From Cerasibacillus quisquiliarum (GTDB lineage: Bacteria > Bacillota > Bacilli > Bacillales > Amphibacillaceae): a stretch of 64,000 bases of DNA. Below are positions 53,367-63,412 of this stretch, piece by piece. The notes beneath the pieces were generated by a model. That model saw nothing but the letters and a program-made list of their open reading frames with translations. It had not been told where the DNA came from and did not search any database. The position numbers and the translations under genes were made by a program. Positions within the stretch are counted from its first letter, which is position 1. Each line of letters starts with the position of its first letter. The stretch spans positions 124,001 through 188,000 of the forward strand of contig NZ_JACHHA010000005.1 in assembly GCF_014202495.1 (NCBI RefSeq). Reading direction: 5' to 3'.

Positions 53367-54608
53367 TTACCCTTCTAATAATAGGTCATATGGATCTTCA
53401 AGCATTTCTTTAATACGTACTAAGAAGCGTACTGCTTCACTACCATCAACAATACGGTGGTCATATGATAATGCAAGATACATCATTGGACGTACTTCAA
53501 TGGAATCATCTGGCATAACAACTGGACGTTTTTGGATAGAATGCATACCTAGTATTCCTACTTGTGGCGCATTTAAGATTGGTGTAGACATCATTGATCC
53601 AAATACACCGCCATTTGTAATGGTAAATGATCCGCCTTGTAATTCACTTAAACTTAATTTATTATCACGTGCTTTTGCAGCTAATCGTTTAATTTCTTTT
53701 TCCACCCCTGCAAAATCTAGGCGATCTGCATCGCGAACAACTGGAACAACTAACCCTTCTTTAGCTGCAACAGCAATCCCGATATCATAAAACTGTTTAA
53801 TAACGAGTTCGTCACCTTGGATTTCCGCATTGAGAAGTGGGAATTCTTTCAATGCACCGACAACTGCTTTTGTAAAGAACGACATAAAACCTAATTTCAC
53901 ACCATGTTTTTCAACAAATTTTTCTTGACGTTCTTTACGGAGTTTCATAATATTTGTTAAATCAACTTCATTAAATGTCGTTAACATCGCTGCTGTATGT
54001 TGCACATCAACAAGTCGTTTTGCAATTGTCATACGACGGCGAGACATTTTTTCACGAATCACTGGTTTGTCAAATTCTGTCTTTTCCGCTTTTGCAGGCG
54101 CTTTTTTAGCAGATGCTTTAGGCTGAGTATCTGCTTTATGTGCTGCCTCCACATCTTCTGGGCGAATACGGCCAAGTGGGTCACGTGGACTTACTTTGGA
54201 TAAATCAATATTTAACTCACGAGCACGCTTTCTAGCAGCTGGTGTCGCAATGACATCAAGCTTATCAGCTTCTTCTGCTTGTTCTTCTTGAACCGTTTCT
54301 TCTTGTTTCGGCTCTTCTGCTTTCACTTCTTCTTTCGGAGCTGCTTCTTTAGCAGGAGCTGCACCAGCTTCAGCACTTTCATCTACTTTAGCAATCACAT
54401 CTCCTACTTCTACGTCTTCACCTTCTGGAACTAAAATTTCTGTGATGACCCCTGCATAGTCAGTATTAACTTCAACATTAACTTTATCTGTTTCAAGCTC
54501 AAGTACAGGGTCACCCTTCTCGACACGATCGCCTTCTTTGACAAGCCATTCAGATATAGTACCTTCAGTAATCGACTCAGCTAACTCTGGAACGATAATT
54601 TCCTTCAT
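53367..54608 (-). CDS. odhB: OdhB (SucB), dihydrolipoyl succinyltransferase E2
   Basis: Core of the 2-oxoglutarate dehydrogenase complex. A lipoyl domain (residues 1-78; lipoyl Lys in [14 protein letters not shown]), a Glu/Ala-rich linker (about 80-120), an E3-binding domain ([18 protein letters not shown]), another Ala/Lys linker, and the catalytic domain ending with [15 protein letters not shown]. 413 residues. Its ATG overlaps the odhA stop by 3 bases (ATGA). The nearby LplJ could attach its lipoate. Confidence 0.95.
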   Translation of the reverse strand: MKEIIVPELAESITEGTISEWLVKEGDRVEKGDPVLELETDKVNVEVNTDYAGVITEILVPEGEDVEVGDVIAKVDESAEAGAAPAKEAAPKEEVKAEEPKQEETVQEEQAEEADKLDVIATPAARKRARELNIDLSKVSPRDPLGRIRPEDVEAAHKADTQPKASAKKAPAKAEKTEFDKPVIREKMSRRRMTIAKRLVDVQHTAAMLTTFNEVDLTNIMKLRKERQEKFVEKHGVKLGFMSFFTKAVVGALKEFPLLNAEIQGDELVIKQFYDIGIAVAAKEGLVVPVVRDADRLDFAGVEKEIKRLAAKARDNKLSLSELQGGSFTITNGGVFGSMMSTPILNAPQVGILGMHSIQKRPVVMPDDSIEVRPMMYLALSYDHRIVDGSEAVRFLVRIKEMLEDPYDLLLEG

Positions 54609-57454
54609 TTGGATTCTCCTCCTATAGTTGGGTTAATTGCTTGTTGTACAACTTGGTTTTGTTCTAATTTATGAATATTTGGATCACCAACAGATGGTGA
54701 AGAACGCTCAGGACGACCAACATAGCGCAAGATTTGTTTATCTTGTAATAATTCACGTAAATATTCGCTTACAAAACTCCAAGCTCCCATATTCTTTGGT
54801 TCTTCTTGAACCCATACAATCTCTTCAAGATTAGGTAACTGTTTCAATTCTTTTTCTAGTTCTTTCTTAGGGAACGGATAAATTTGTTCTAAACGAAGCG
54901 CGCGTAACCAATCAAATTTCTCATCAGAACGCTCTATTTCTTGCTCAATATCAACCATTACCTTACCACTACCAATTAAAAGACGCTTTGCATTTTTCTT
55001 ACTTACTTTAAGGTTCGGCTGATTACGTAACGCTTCAAACTTACCGTTTACAAACTCCTCAGCTGGTGATGCAATGCGCTGATTACGCAGCAGACTTTTC
55101 GGTGTCATTAAAATTAATGGACGAGCTTGTTCTGTTCCTTTTAATGCAGCTTGACGACGCATTAGGTGGAAGAATTGTGCTGTTGATGTCACATTAGCAA
55201 CAATCCAATTATTTTCAGCTGATAACTGTAAATAACGCTCTAACCGTGCACTTGAGTGTTCTGGTCCTTGTCCTTCATATCCATGTGGAAGTAACATGAC
55301 CATATTAGAAATGTCTCCCCACTTTGCACGTGCTGATGAAATGAATTGGTCAAAAATAACTTGTGCCACGTTAGCAAAGTCACCGAATTGTGCTTCCCAA
55401 ATAACAAGTGTTTCTGGAGATTGTATACTATATCCATATTCAAATCCGAGAACACCTGCTTCAGATAATGGGCTATTTCCTATATCAAATGAAGCTTTTG
55501 CTTCCGCTAGTCCGTGCATTGGACAATACGTTTCACCTGTCTCAGCATCATGTAAGACGAGATGACGATGTGCAAATGTACCACGTTCAGAATCCTGTCC
55601 CATAAGACGGATTGGAATACCATCTTGCAAGATTGAAGCATATGTCAACGCCTCAGCTGCTCCCCAATCGGCTTTATTCCCTTCATCAAGTGCTTTTTTA
55701 CGACGCTTTAATATACGATTCAAGCCTTTGAATTGATTAAACCCTTCTGGGCGTTCTAGTAATCCTTCATTTAAAGCACGTAATGTTTCTAGTGGTACAG
55801 AAGTATCAATCTCTTCTAAATCAGCTTGTAATGCAGCAGGTACTTTTGGCTCTTCAGCAACAACTTCATTTTCTTTCATATTGTCATAAATCTCACGTAG
55901 CCCAGACTCTATTTCATCTTTCATTTGGATAAACTGCTCTTCTGTAATGATTCCCTCATTTGATAGCTTTTCAGCGAAAATGGTTGCGACTGTTGGGTGT
56001 TCGTCTATCGCTTTATAAAGAGTTGGCTGTGTTGCTCTTGGTTCGTCCATTTCATTATGACCGTAACGACGATATCCGACTAAATCAATTAAGAAGTCTT
56101 TATTAAATTTCTGACGATAATCATATGCTAGTTTAATCGCTGATAAACAAGCTACTGGATCATCAGCGTTGACATGAATAATCGGAATTTCAAAGCCTTT
56201 TGCTAAATCACTAGCATAGCGTGTTGAACGGCCGTCTTGTTGATTAGTTGTGTAACCAACTAAGTTATTAGCGATAATATGAATGCTCCCACCAGTTGAA
56301 TAATGTGGTAAATTACTTAAGTTTAAAGTCTCTGCGACAATTCCTTCTCCTATAAATGCTGCATCTCCATGAATAAGGACTGGAATCGCTTTATTCATAT
56401 CTTGCTTTGAATAACCACGTTCAGACCTGTCTTCTTGGGCTGCACGTGCAAAACCGTTAACAACTGGATTAACAAATTCCAAATGTGATGGATTATGAGC
56501 CATTATGATACGTGTTGTCGTTTCATCGCCATTTTCTACATCTCTGACAGCACCGAAATGGTATTTCACATCACCACTCCAGCCATAGTTAATCCCTTTA
56601 GAACCTTCTGATGGAACAAGTTCTTTGTCTGGTGAATGATGGAATTCAGAAAAAATGACATCCATTGGCTTACCTAGGACATGTGCTAAGACACTTAGGC
56701 GACCACGATGTGCCATTCCCATCATAATATTTTCAATCTTATCTTCTGCAGCATATTTAACAATGCGATCAAGCATTGGAACCATAGCTTCTAAACCTTC
56801 AATTGAAAAGCGCTTTTGTCCGACAAATGTTTTTTGTAAAAAGTCTTCAAAACCTTCGACTTGTGCTAATCTTTTTAGAAGTTGTTCTTTTTCTTCTTGA
56901 GATAATTGCACTTGATTTTTTCGTGTTTCAATCTGATCAAGTAACCATTGACGTTCTTCGTCACTATTAACATGGTCATATTCATATGTTATTGTACCAG
57001 AATATATTTTTTTCAATTCTGTAACGACATCTAATCCATGACGCACGTGATTAGGTGCTTCTTCCCAAAGGAATTGAGCTGGAATATTTCTTAAATCTGT
57101 GTCTGTTAAATTATAATAACTCGGATCGACTAAATGTGATTTGCGATCTTTTTCACGTAAAACCGGGTATATATCTGCTTCTAAATTTCCATAACGACGA
57201 ATCGCTTCAACAAGCTTCATTGCAGCTGTTATTTTCTTAATATCGCTATGAGATGGAGCTTTTGTAATTTGTCCGTCTTGTTCATCATGTTGCCTCCACA
57301 CTGGGGCTCCGTATTGGTCAAATAATTCTTTAATAGATGGATCGACGAGCTCCGCATTTTCTAAATATAGTTCATACTGTTCTTCAATATACCCCATGTT
57401 TGGGCCATGAAACCTTTCCCAGAATCTTAGCGTAGATTCTTCACTTTGTGCCAC
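54605..57454 (-). CDS. odhA: OdhA (SucA), 2-oxoglutarate dehydrogenase E1
   Basis: A 949-residue thiamine-diphosphate enzyme. Motifs: [17 protein letters not shown], the ThDP-binding [29 protein letters not shown] and [12 protein letters not shown]. The N-terminal part ([19 protein letters not shown]) matches OdhA. It starts at a GTG nine bases after GGGGG and is followed directly by odhB. Length agrees with B. subtilis OdhA. Confidence 0.96.
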   Translation of the reverse strand: MAQSEESTLRFWERFHGPNMGYIEEQYELYLENAELVDPSIKELFDQYGAPVWRQHDEQDGQITKAPSHSDIKKITAAMKLVEAIRRYGNLEADIYPVLREKDRKSHLVDPSYYNLTDTDLRNIPAQFLWEEAPNHVRHGLDVVTELKKIYSGTITYEYDHVNSDEERQWLLDQIETRKNQVQLSQEEKEQLLKRLAQVEGFEDFLQKTFVGQKRFSIEGLEAMVPMLDRIVKYAAEDKIENIMMGMAHRGRLSVLAHVLGKPMDVIFSEFHHSPDKELVPSEGSKGINYGWSGDVKYHFGAVRDVENGDETTTRIIMAHNPSHLEFVNPVVNGFARAAQEDRSERGYSKQDMNKAIPVLIHGDAAFIGEGIVAETLNLSNLPHYSTGGSIHIIANNLVGYTTNQQDGRSTRYASDLAKGFEIPIIHVNADDPVACLSAIKLAYDYRQKFNKDFLIDLVGYRRYGHNEMDEPRATQPTLYKAIDEHPTVATIFAEKLSNEGIITEEQFIQMKDEIESGLREIYDNMKENEVVAEEPKVPAALQADLEEIDTSVPLETLRALNEGLLERPEGFNQFKGLNRILKRRKKALDEGNKADWGAAEALTYASILQDGIPIRLMGQDSERGTFAHRHLVLHDAETGETYCPMHGLAEAKASFDIGNSPLSEAGVLGFEYGYSIQSPETLVIWEAQFGDFANVAQVIFDQFISSARAKWGDISNMVMLLPHGYEGQGPEHSSARLERYLQLSAENNWIVANVTSTAQFFHLMRRQAALKGTEQARPLILMTPKSLLRNQRIASPAEEFVNGKFEALRNQPNLKVSKKNAKRLLIGSGKVMVDIEQEIERSDEKFDWLRALRLEQIYPFPKKELEKELKQLPNLEEIVWVQEEPKNMGAWSFVSEYLRELLQDKQILRYVGRPERSSPSVGDPNIHKLEQNQVVQQAINPTIGGESK

Positions 57455-57727
57455 ATCCTATACCCCCATTAGAAGTTAACTTTCTCCGTAGCTATACGGC
57501 TTTCATACTCCACAGTCTATTATAGATATAGAGTGCTTCTTCATCAACTAATATACCTTATTTCATTAATCGATACAATCATTACAAAAGTTAGATTTCT
57601 ATTTGTTTTGTTACTTCACAAATCATTTTGTATAAGATAAGGTATTTTACGTTGAAAACAATAAAAAAGCGTTTGAAAATTTTTCTGATTTATGGGATAG
57701 AATCCTTTTCCATTTTAACCGTCTTAA

Positions 57728-57756
57728 TTCACAATTCACTAATTTTCCGTTATAAT
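57728..57756 (+). promoter_or_regulatory. Sigma-A promoter for the 33-aa peptide gene
   Basis: TTCACA (57728-57733), a 17-bp spacer and a perfect TATAAT (57751-57756). Confidence 0.7.
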
Positions 57757-57836
57757 AGAGTATGAATCAAATGGTTTAATATTGCTCATCATAAGTTTTA
57801 AGGACGAATACATATCGACATAAGGAGGCATTTGCA

Positions 57837-57938
57837 ATGAAAATTTCGCTTATTTTAGGAGTTGTAGCTGTGTTTTTAATTTCTATTTTTTCAGCTGGAT
57901 ATGAAGCAAAACCAGGAGTTCCGAAAGATAACCAATAA
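57837..57938 (+). CDS. Small membrane or secreted peptide (33 aa), unrecognised
   Basis: A short gene with a near-perfect ribosome binding site (AAGGAGG, 8 bases before the ATG), its own promoter and its own terminator. The peptide (MKISLILGVVAVFLISIFSA, then GYEAKPGVPKDNQ) is one hydrophobic helix with a short polar tail, like a signal peptide plus 13 residues or a one-helix membrane peptide. No family is recognised. The complete expression unit argues strongly for a real gene. Confidence 0.7.
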   Translation: MKISLILGVVAVFLISIFSAGYEAKPGVPKDNQ

Positions 57939-57977
57939 AAAAAGCCGCCATAGTCTAGTCGTCATGGCGGCTTTTTT
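57938..57977. terminator. Bidirectional terminator between the 33-aa gene and trmL
   Basis: AAAAAAGCCGCCAT / ATGGCGGCTTTTTT with a 12-base loop. Confidence 0.9.
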
Positions 57978-57980
57978 CAT

Positions 57981-58454
57981 TTATTTTACACCTGGAAAGC
58001 CTTGTTGTCGTAACACTTCATAAACAATAATGGCAGCCGTATTCGATAGATTGAGTGAGCGCACTTGATCATTCATATGAATACGCAAGCATCTGTCTTC
58101 TTTTCCAACAAGCAATTCTTTCGGTATTCCTTTTGATTCCTTACCAAAAACAAAAAACAACTCATTATTAGAGTCACTATAATCATAATCCGTGTAATAC
58201 TTTGTTCCGAAGTTTTCAATATAATAAAACTGACCGTTCGGATAAGCACGATACAATTCATCAATCGATTGATGCTCCACAACGTCAACACGGTCCCAAT
58301 AATCTAGACCTGCGCGTCGGACCATTTTATCTTCTAATGAAAATCCAAGTGGATGAATCAAATGAAGTGTCGTATCTGTTGCTAAACATGTTCTCGCAAT
58401 ATTTCCCGTGTTTGCAGGGATTTCTGGCTGATAGAGCACAACATGTAAGCCCAC
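57981..58454 (-). CDS. trmL: TrmL, tRNA (cytidine/uridine-34 2'-O)-methyltransferase
   Basis: A 157-residue SPOUT-fold enzyme (formerly CspR) that methylates the wobble base of tRNA-Leu. Motifs: LYQPEIPANTGNIARTC, HPLGFSLEDKMVRRAGLDYW, FVFGKESKGIP and the knot residues in LRIHMNDQVRSLNLSNTAAI. It starts at a GTG nine bases after GGGAG. The order queG, yhbB, trmL is as in B. subtilis. Confidence 0.95.
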   Translation of the reverse strand: MGLHVVLYQPEIPANTGNIARTCLATDTTLHLIHPLGFSLEDKMVRRAGLDYWDRVDVVEHQSIDELYRAYPNGQFYYIENFGTKYYTDYDYSDSNNELFFVFGKESKGIPKELLVGKEDRCLRIHMNDQVRSLNLSNTAAIIVYEVLRQQGFPGVK

Positions 58455-58502
58455 TTCTCATTACTCCCTTACTTTTATAATCATTTAAACGATATTATTA
58501 TA

Positions 58503-59378
58503 TCATGATTCTGTAAGATGAAAAAACTTATATTTAATTTGTGGTGTCCACGCGGTAGAGTCTTCATACGACCAATAGCGATGACGACTATTGATAGTAT
58601 GTGCATTAACAAGAGGCATATTGTAAGCATCTTTTTTGACGACTATCGTCGTATGATCCCACCTACCGTCCCCTTGAAAATCGTAACATATGACATCACC
58701 TGGAATTAATTGTTCAGGTGATGACTTTTCAATCCCTCTAATTCCTTGAGATGCACCACTTAAATACCAGCGCATACTATGTGCTACAGCCCAACTATAA
58801 CTCCAATTATCATGACTGTACCACCAGCCTTGATTTCTAACAGGTTCTCCCCACATCGGTGCACCACCAGCATACAAACATTGAGATACATAATTTGTGC
58901 AATCTACATCAAATTGACGAAAATCAGGATGATAACTATTCCACCACCTTTCTGCATATTGAACAGCTTTTAATCGATCATATGAATAAAAACGAATCCT
59001 ATCTTTCTGATTTTTTCTATTATGTATTAAATCTAATGACGGTTGTTTTTCATCTGTAATAGATAAATGACTCAATAGTGGTTCATGAATCGTTTTCCCG
59101 CTCTTTTTCCTAACATAACGATACGGAATAACAAGCTCCTCAGCATAAATCAATTCATGTTGCTTAATTAAAAAGACAATATGTAATAAATAATGTAGAG
59201 ATATATGATAAGCATCAATTAAGCGGCGATAAATATGTGCTTTTCCATTTATTTTAATGATGTCAGCCTTCCGCTCTTTATATGATTGCCTTTTACGTAT
59301 AAGCCAATTCGGCATACACGCTTCCCGATTGGACTGCGAAGATAAAATATCCTTCCAATACTTTTCCCATATATACAT
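58503..59378 (-). CDS. yhbB: YhbB, putative amidase-domain protein
   Basis: A 291-residue protein with a basic N-terminal half and a C-terminal Amidase_6-type domain (from about residue 135). The likely catalytic Cys is in DVDCTNYVSQCLYAGG and the His in WDHTTIVV, which resembles NlpC/P60-like hydrolases. No signal peptide is seen, so it may act in the mother cell or forespore. B. subtilis yhbB, in the same position, is sporulation-associated. Starts at an ATG after GGAGGGAG. Confidence 0.82.
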   Translation of the reverse strand: MYIWEKYWKDILSSQSNREACMPNWLIRKRQSYKERKADIIKINGKAHIYRRLIDAYHISLHYLLHIVFLIKQHELIYAEELVIPYRYVRKKSGKTIHEPLLSHLSITDEKQPSLDLIHNRKNQKDRIRFYSYDRLKAVQYAERWWNSYHPDFRQFDVDCTNYVSQCLYAGGAPMWGEPVRNQGWWYSHDNWSYSWAVAHSMRWYLSGASQGIRGIEKSSPEQLIPGDVICYDFQGDGRWDHTTIVVKKDAYNMPLVNAHTINSRHRYWSYEDSTAWTPQIKYKFFHLTES

Positions 59379-59432
59379 AAAAATCTCCCTCCATTTATAT
59401 CATATGGAGAGAGATTCAGATATATCATATTT

Positions 59433-59963
59433 TTATATCTTTTTTAACATCTTTTGTTCATGTTGCAATAAATAGCGTTTTCTTTCAACTCCACTATCAT
59501 AACCGACTAATTTCCCGTTTTTACCAACTACCCGGTGACATGGTATAACAATTGATAGTGGATTCTTGTTTAATGCGCGACCAACAGCTCGACTGCCTTG
59601 TGGTCGACCAATCATTTTAGCGATATCCTGATATGACAATGTTTGGCCATATGCAACCTCTTTTGTGAGTGTCTCCCAAACTTGTTTTTGAAATGGTGTA
59701 CCGTAGACTTTCCACTCAAATGAAAAGGCTAATCTTTCACCAGAAAAATATTCATTTAACTGTTCAATGACTTCATGACATGTTTCTGGATAATGAAGAA
59801 ACACAGCGTTCTCAATATAACGTTCTGTCCAATTCTGAAGTTGTAATTCAAGTTCCTCAAATGTACCATAATCGATACGAAGGACTGTGTTCCCATCATT
59901 TATGATTAACATGGGGCCGACCGGCGTATCGATGTCTGCAAAGTATAATGTTGTTTGTTCCAC
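59433..59963 (-). CDS. ogt: Methylated-DNA--protein-cysteine methyltransferase (Ogt type)
   Basis: A 176-residue DNA repair protein that takes methyl groups from O6-methylguanine onto its own cysteine. The acceptor is in IVIPCHRVVG; the helix-turn-helix is around GRPQGSRAVGRALNKNP. It starts at a GTG after GAGGGG. It lies 42 bp downstream of queG and could be co-transcribed with it. Confidence 0.93.
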   Translation of the reverse strand: MEQTTLYFADIDTPVGPMLIINDGNTVLRIDYGTFEELELQLQNWTERYIENAVFLHYPETCHEVIEQLNEYFSGERLAFSFEWKVYGTPFQKQVWETLTKEVAYGQTLSYQDIAKMIGRPQGSRAVGRALNKNPLSIVIPCHRVVGKNGKLVGYDSGVERKRYLLQHEQKMLKKI

Positions 59964-60005
59964 AAAAGCCCCTCATTTCGTTCGAAAATCATATCGTCTA
60001 TAAAC

Positions 60006-61142
60006 TTAGTCGTTTCTTCTAAATTGTAGACCTTTTTCCATCTCATAAATAACACGTTCATCTGTTTCGTAGGCAATCGCTTCTTCTATTGCCGCAAAAG
60101 CCTCTTCTGTGCCAATCTTACCTAATGTCCAGGCAGCGGTTCCGCGTATCTCAGGTCGAACATCTTCACGCATAACTTCAATTAAATCTTTTACAGCGGT
60201 TTTATCTTTGAAATGCGCTAATGCAAGGATCGCATTTCGCTGAATTGGCTTTTTACCACGCCATGACCCTGACATGGAACCGAATTTCTCACGAAAAGTT
60301 CGATTAGATATTTTTAATAATGGTTTTAAAAGTGGTTTTGCCACTTCAGGATCCGGTTCAAATTCAGTCTGGTGATGAAAATCAACATGGCGATTTCTCG
60401 GACATACTTGTTGACATGTATCACAACCGTATAATCGATTACCGATTTTGTCGCGGAATTCATCGGGCAAAAACGTTTTTGTTTGTGTTAAAAAGGCGAT
60501 ACATCGCTGTGCATTAAGTTGTCCACCTTGGACAAGTGCTCCAGTTGGACAAGCATCAAGACATTTACGACAATCACCGCAACTATCTTCTATTGGTTTA
60601 TCTGGTGTAAACGGAATATTCGTAATGAGTTCACCTAAATAAACATATGAACCAAATTCTGGTGTAATGATTGAGCAGTTCTTACCACTAAATCCGATGC
60701 CTGCTCGCTCAGCCACCGCACGATCTGATAATTCCCCAGTGTCAACCATCGATTTAGTAACCGCATCAGGGACTTTCTCTTTAATATAGTTCGCTAACTT
60801 TTCAAGTCGTTCTCTTAAAACGACATGATAATCCACTCCCCATGATGCACGACAAAAAATACCTCGGCGGTTTTCCTTTGTTCCACGAGGTGCATTTTTC
60901 ATACGTGATGGATAGGCAACTGCAATAGCAATGATGGATTGTGCTTCAGGTACAAGTCTTCTTGGTTCTGTTCGTTCTTCAATCGTTCCTTTTTCAAAAC
61001 CTGACTGATAGCCTAATTCTTGTTGTCGTCTGAGTCGTTCTTTTAACTCAGTAAAGACATCAGCTGTCGTAAAGCCTATTTTATCAATCCCAATTTGTTT
61101 ACTATACTGAATGACTTCTTTTTTCAATATGCTGATATCCAT
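60006..61142 (-). CDS. queG: QueG, epoxyqueuosine reductase
   Basis: The last step of queuosine synthesis in tRNA: a cobalamin-dependent iron-sulfur enzyme. Two [4Fe-4S] motifs are visible (CGDCRKCLDACP and CDTCQQVCP), the catalytic Asp in KSMVDTGELSDRAVAERAG, and a HEAT-like C-terminal domain (VRPEIRGTAAWTLGKIGTEE). I start it at the ATG at 61142 after AGGAGG, giving 378 residues. The longer frame has no ribosome binding site. Confidence 0.94.
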   Translation of the reverse strand: MDISILKKEVIQYSKQIGIDKIGFTTADVFTELKERLRRQQELGYQSGFEKGTIEERTEPRRLVPEAQSIIAIAVAYPSRMKNAPRGTKENRRGIFCRASWGVDYHVVLRERLEKLANYIKEKVPDAVTKSMVDTGELSDRAVAERAGIGFSGKNCSIITPEFGSYVYLGELITNIPFTPDKPIEDSCGDCRKCLDACPTGALVQGGQLNAQRCIAFLTQTKTFLPDEFRDKIGNRLYGCDTCQQVCPRNRHVDFHHQTEFEPDPEVAKPLLKPLLKISNRTFREKFGSMSGSWRGKKPIQRNAILALAHFKDKTAVKDLIEVMREDVRPEIRGTAAWTLGKIGTEEAFAAIEEAIAYETDERVIYEMEKGLQFRRND

Positions 61143-61243
61143 ATAGGACAACCTCCTAGCACTTACCATCTTACGAAACAATTGAGAAGTTATCAATAGT
61201 ATATCATTCTTCATTTACATTGTATGAACGATACGATTTCATT

Positions 61244-61933
61244 TTATAGCACACAATTTTTTACCGCACACGTTTCACAAGCTAATAATTGTGTCAAATA
61301 ATCTATATCTTGAATAACATATTGTTTATTTATATTTGTAACGATTCCGTTTTCCTTCCATTTATTAACTATACGGCTAACTGTTTCTCTCGATACCCCG
61401 ATATGTTTACTAACATCCTTTAATTTAATTGGCTCAGTAATTGAAATTCCCTCTGACGAAATTACCCCATACATATTAGAATAGCGAATAAAGATTGATG
61501 CAATTGCCCCTTCTGTTCCGAAGGCGAGGTAATCTCGTATTTTTGCCTTACTAATTTCAAGTTCTTCAGTTAACCATTTTGTAAATTCTAAACCTATTTT
61601 ACCATTTTGTTTTATCAAGGACTCGATATCTTCCTTTTGTAATACATATAATTTGCACCGCTTTGTCGCTTTTGCCGTATTTGTATATTTTGTTCCAGTA
61701 AATACACCTGTTTCTCCAAATGCATCTTGTTTACGTCGAATAAATATCGTTATTTCTTTATCATCACTAATATTTTTAAAAATACGGACTTCTCCTGATT
61801 CAATAAAATATAAATGATGTGCTGGATCTCCTTCTTTATAGACCGTGTCACCTTTTTCAACGATATATATTTTACTCTTCAGTATAATTTTATCTCGATC
61901 GGCTGGTTCAAATCGTTGAAGTAATGCAACCAA
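61244..61933 (-). CDS. fnr: Fnr, oxygen-sensing Crp/Fnr regulator with C-terminal Fe-S cysteines
   Basis: A 229-residue regulator: a cyclic-nucleotide-fold sensor domain (about 15-130), a dimer helix and a Crp-type helix-turn-helix (KDVSKHIGVSRETVSRIVNK). The C-terminus has Cys219-x2-Cys222-x4-Cys227, the same spacing as the cluster cysteines of Bacillus Fnr, which binds a [4Fe-4S] cluster as an oxygen sensor. It starts at a TTG (61933), directly after an in-frame stop. No narGHI or narK gene lies nearby, unlike B. subtilis. Confidence 0.88.
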   Translation of the reverse strand: MVALLQRFEPADRDKIILKSKIYIVEKGDTVYKEGDPAHHLYFIESGEVRIFKNISDDKEITIFIRRKQDAFGETGVFTGTKYTNTAKATKRCKLYVLQKEDIESLIKQNGKIGLEFTKWLTEELEISKAKIRDYLAFGTEGAIASIFIRYSNMYGVISSEGISITEPIKLKDVSKHIGVSRETVSRIVNKWKENGIVTNINKQYVIQDIDYLTQLLACETCAVKNCVL

Positions 61934-62019
61934 TTATTTCGCCACCCTTCTACCTTCTACTTCAACTATATCACCGATAAGTATAACCATATATAACAAC
62001 TTTTCGAATTTTATTTAGT

Positions 62020-62039
62020 CACAGACATCATCATCTGTG
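62020..62039. repeat. Inverted repeat between fnr and dat
   Basis: CACAGA and TCTGTG around 8 bases. Its outward-facing arms are the reverse of a classic Fnr box (TGTGA-N6-TCACA). It could be an operator for either gene. Confidence 0.4.
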
Positions 62040-62060
62040 GAATACAATATAACGAGTATA

Positions 62061-62089
62061 TTTACATTCCATATGTATCCGTATATAAT
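62061..62089 (+). promoter_or_regulatory. Sigma-A promoter for dat
   Basis: TTTACA (62061-62066), a 17-bp spacer and TATAAT (62084-62089). Confidence 0.7.
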
Positions 62090-62118
62090 AGCCTATAAAA
62101 GTAGCCATGTTTTAGGAA

Positions 62119-62169
62119 GTCGTATGAAGCTTGCTTTCACCTAGTTTAAGAAAGCCTCATATTGACGAC
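62119..62169 (+). other. Stem-loop in the dat leader
   Basis: GTCG / CGAC, TATGA / TCATA and CTTTC / GAAAG pair in one arm ending about 10 bases before the dat ribosome binding site. It has no T run. Confidence 0.45.
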
Positions 62170-62194
62170 AGAGAAAATAAAGGGGGAATCAACG

Positions 62195-63064
62195 ATGGGA
62201 GTGTATCCTGTAGTCTTATCACAAGCTAAATTTGTACATCGCGACAGTCTTAAATATCCATTTGAAGAGCGCGGACTACAATTTGGTGACGGAATCTATG
62301 AAGTGATTCGAATTTATCATGGAAAATATTATTTGTTAATGGAACATGTCGAACGGCTTTATCAATCTGCTGAAGCAATTAAACTTAATTTACCTTACCC
62401 CAAACATGAATTGATTGAGCTATTGGATGATTTATTACAAAGAAATAATATGACAGAAAATGGGAAAGTATATTTACAAGTCACACGTGGATCAGCACCA
62501 CGCGATCATGTCTTTCCACAAAATGTTACTGCAAATATATATGCCTATATTAGTAAACAGGAACGGCCTCTGGAGCAGCTTAAACATGGTGTTTGTGTTA
62601 TAACGGAACGTGATATCCGTTGGGAAAAATGTTATATAAAAAGCTTAAACTTACTTCCTAATGTTTTAGCAAAACAAACAGCTAACGAAAAAGGATGCTA
62701 TGAAGCGATTCTCCATAAAGATGGCCTTGTAACAGAGTGCAGCTCTTCTAATGTATATCTCGTAAAAAACGGACAAATTTATACACATCCTATAACAGAA
62801 AATATTTTACACGGCTGTGTGAGAATGGCTGTCGAAAGATTTAGTAGCGAATTAAATATTCCATTTATTGAAAAAGCTTTCACATTAGATGATATAAAAA
62901 CCGCCGATGAAATGTTTCTAACAAGTAGCACATCGGAAGTACTACCAATTGTAAAAGTTGATAATATTCAAATTGCCGACGGAAAGCCAGGACCAATTAG
63001 CAAAAGACTTCAAGCAGCATACGAAAAAGATGCATTAATCCAAATAGAAACTGTGGGCCAATAA
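62195..63064 (+). CDS. dat: Dat, D-alanine aminotransferase
   Basis: A fold-type IV PLP enzyme that interconverts D-alanine and 2-oxoglutarate with D-glutamate and pyruvate, supplying D-amino acids for the cell wall. The PLP lysine is Lys149 in CYIKSLNLLPN; other motifs are GLQFGDGIYEVIRIY, TECSSSNVYLV and FLTSSTSEVLP. I start it at the ATG at 62195 after AAAGGGGG, giving 289 residues. Confidence 0.93.
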   Translation: MGVYPVVLSQAKFVHRDSLKYPFEERGLQFGDGIYEVIRIYHGKYYLLMEHVERLYQSAEAIKLNLPYPKHELIELLDDLLQRNNMTENGKVYLQVTRGSAPRDHVFPQNVTANIYAYISKQERPLEQLKHGVCVITERDIRWEKCYIKSLNLLPNVLAKQTANEKGCYEAILHKDGLVTECSSSNVYLVKNGQIYTHPITENILHGCVRMAVERFSSELNIPFIEKAFTLDDIKTADEMFLTSSTSEVLPIVKVDNIQIADGKPGPISKRLQAAYEKDALIQIETVGQ

Positions 63065-63138
63065 ATTTAATATAATAAGACGAAAACCAGTGTTTAAAAT
63101 CTTTTGTAAATAAGATTCAACAAATCAATATAAATGGA

Positions 63139-63399
63139 AGAGGCTGGGACAAAACCAGTCTTAAATGAGAAAAATTGCGGAATCAACATTAAAACGTTGT
63201 TTCCGCAATTTCTTTTTTGTTTCGGATTGTTAGGATTATTATTATTTTGGATTTTGGCGGTATACTTTCTTAAGTTTACCGCCATTAAGGCAAATGCTCA
63301 TTCATTTTCTACTTTCGTTTTTTCTCTGACCGAAAATTGAGAGAATGACAAATTAGCCTTCAGGAATCCAAAAACTGGTTCAACATTTAATTTTGTTTT
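63139..63399 (-). pseudogene. C-terminal fragment of an IS1182 family transposase
   Basis: Reading the minus strand, about 83 codons give LNVEPVFGFLKANLSFSQF, SVREKTKVENE, a TGA stop (63298-63300), then AFALMAVNLRKYTAKIQ and a low-complexity Asn-rich tail. NVEPVFG-x-x-K...F and ALMAVNLRKYTA are typical of the C-terminus of IS1182-type DDE transposases. It is dead: the N-terminal 400 or so residues are missing, there is an in-frame stop upstream (63400-63402) and one inside. Confidence 0.65.
63172..63219 (+). terminator. Terminator downstream of dat, within the IS remnant
   Basis: AAATTGCGGAA / TTCCGCAATTT with an inner CAAC / GTTG arm is followed by CTTTTTT. A second hairpin, TGGCGGTA / TACCGCCA, is at 63255-63284. 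Confidence 0.8.
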
Positions 63400-63412
63400 T
63401 TATATTTTTCAT

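Noticed and set aside
53314-53790. 158-codon open frame on the plus strand
   Set aside because: Antisense to the catalytic domain of odhB; it overlaps the end of the MATE gene and has no plausible start.
62020-62039. Possible classic Fnr box
   Set aside because: The arms are CACAGA...TCTGTG, the reverse orientation of TGTGA-N6-TCACA, and the spacing is 8, so I list it only as an inverted repeat.
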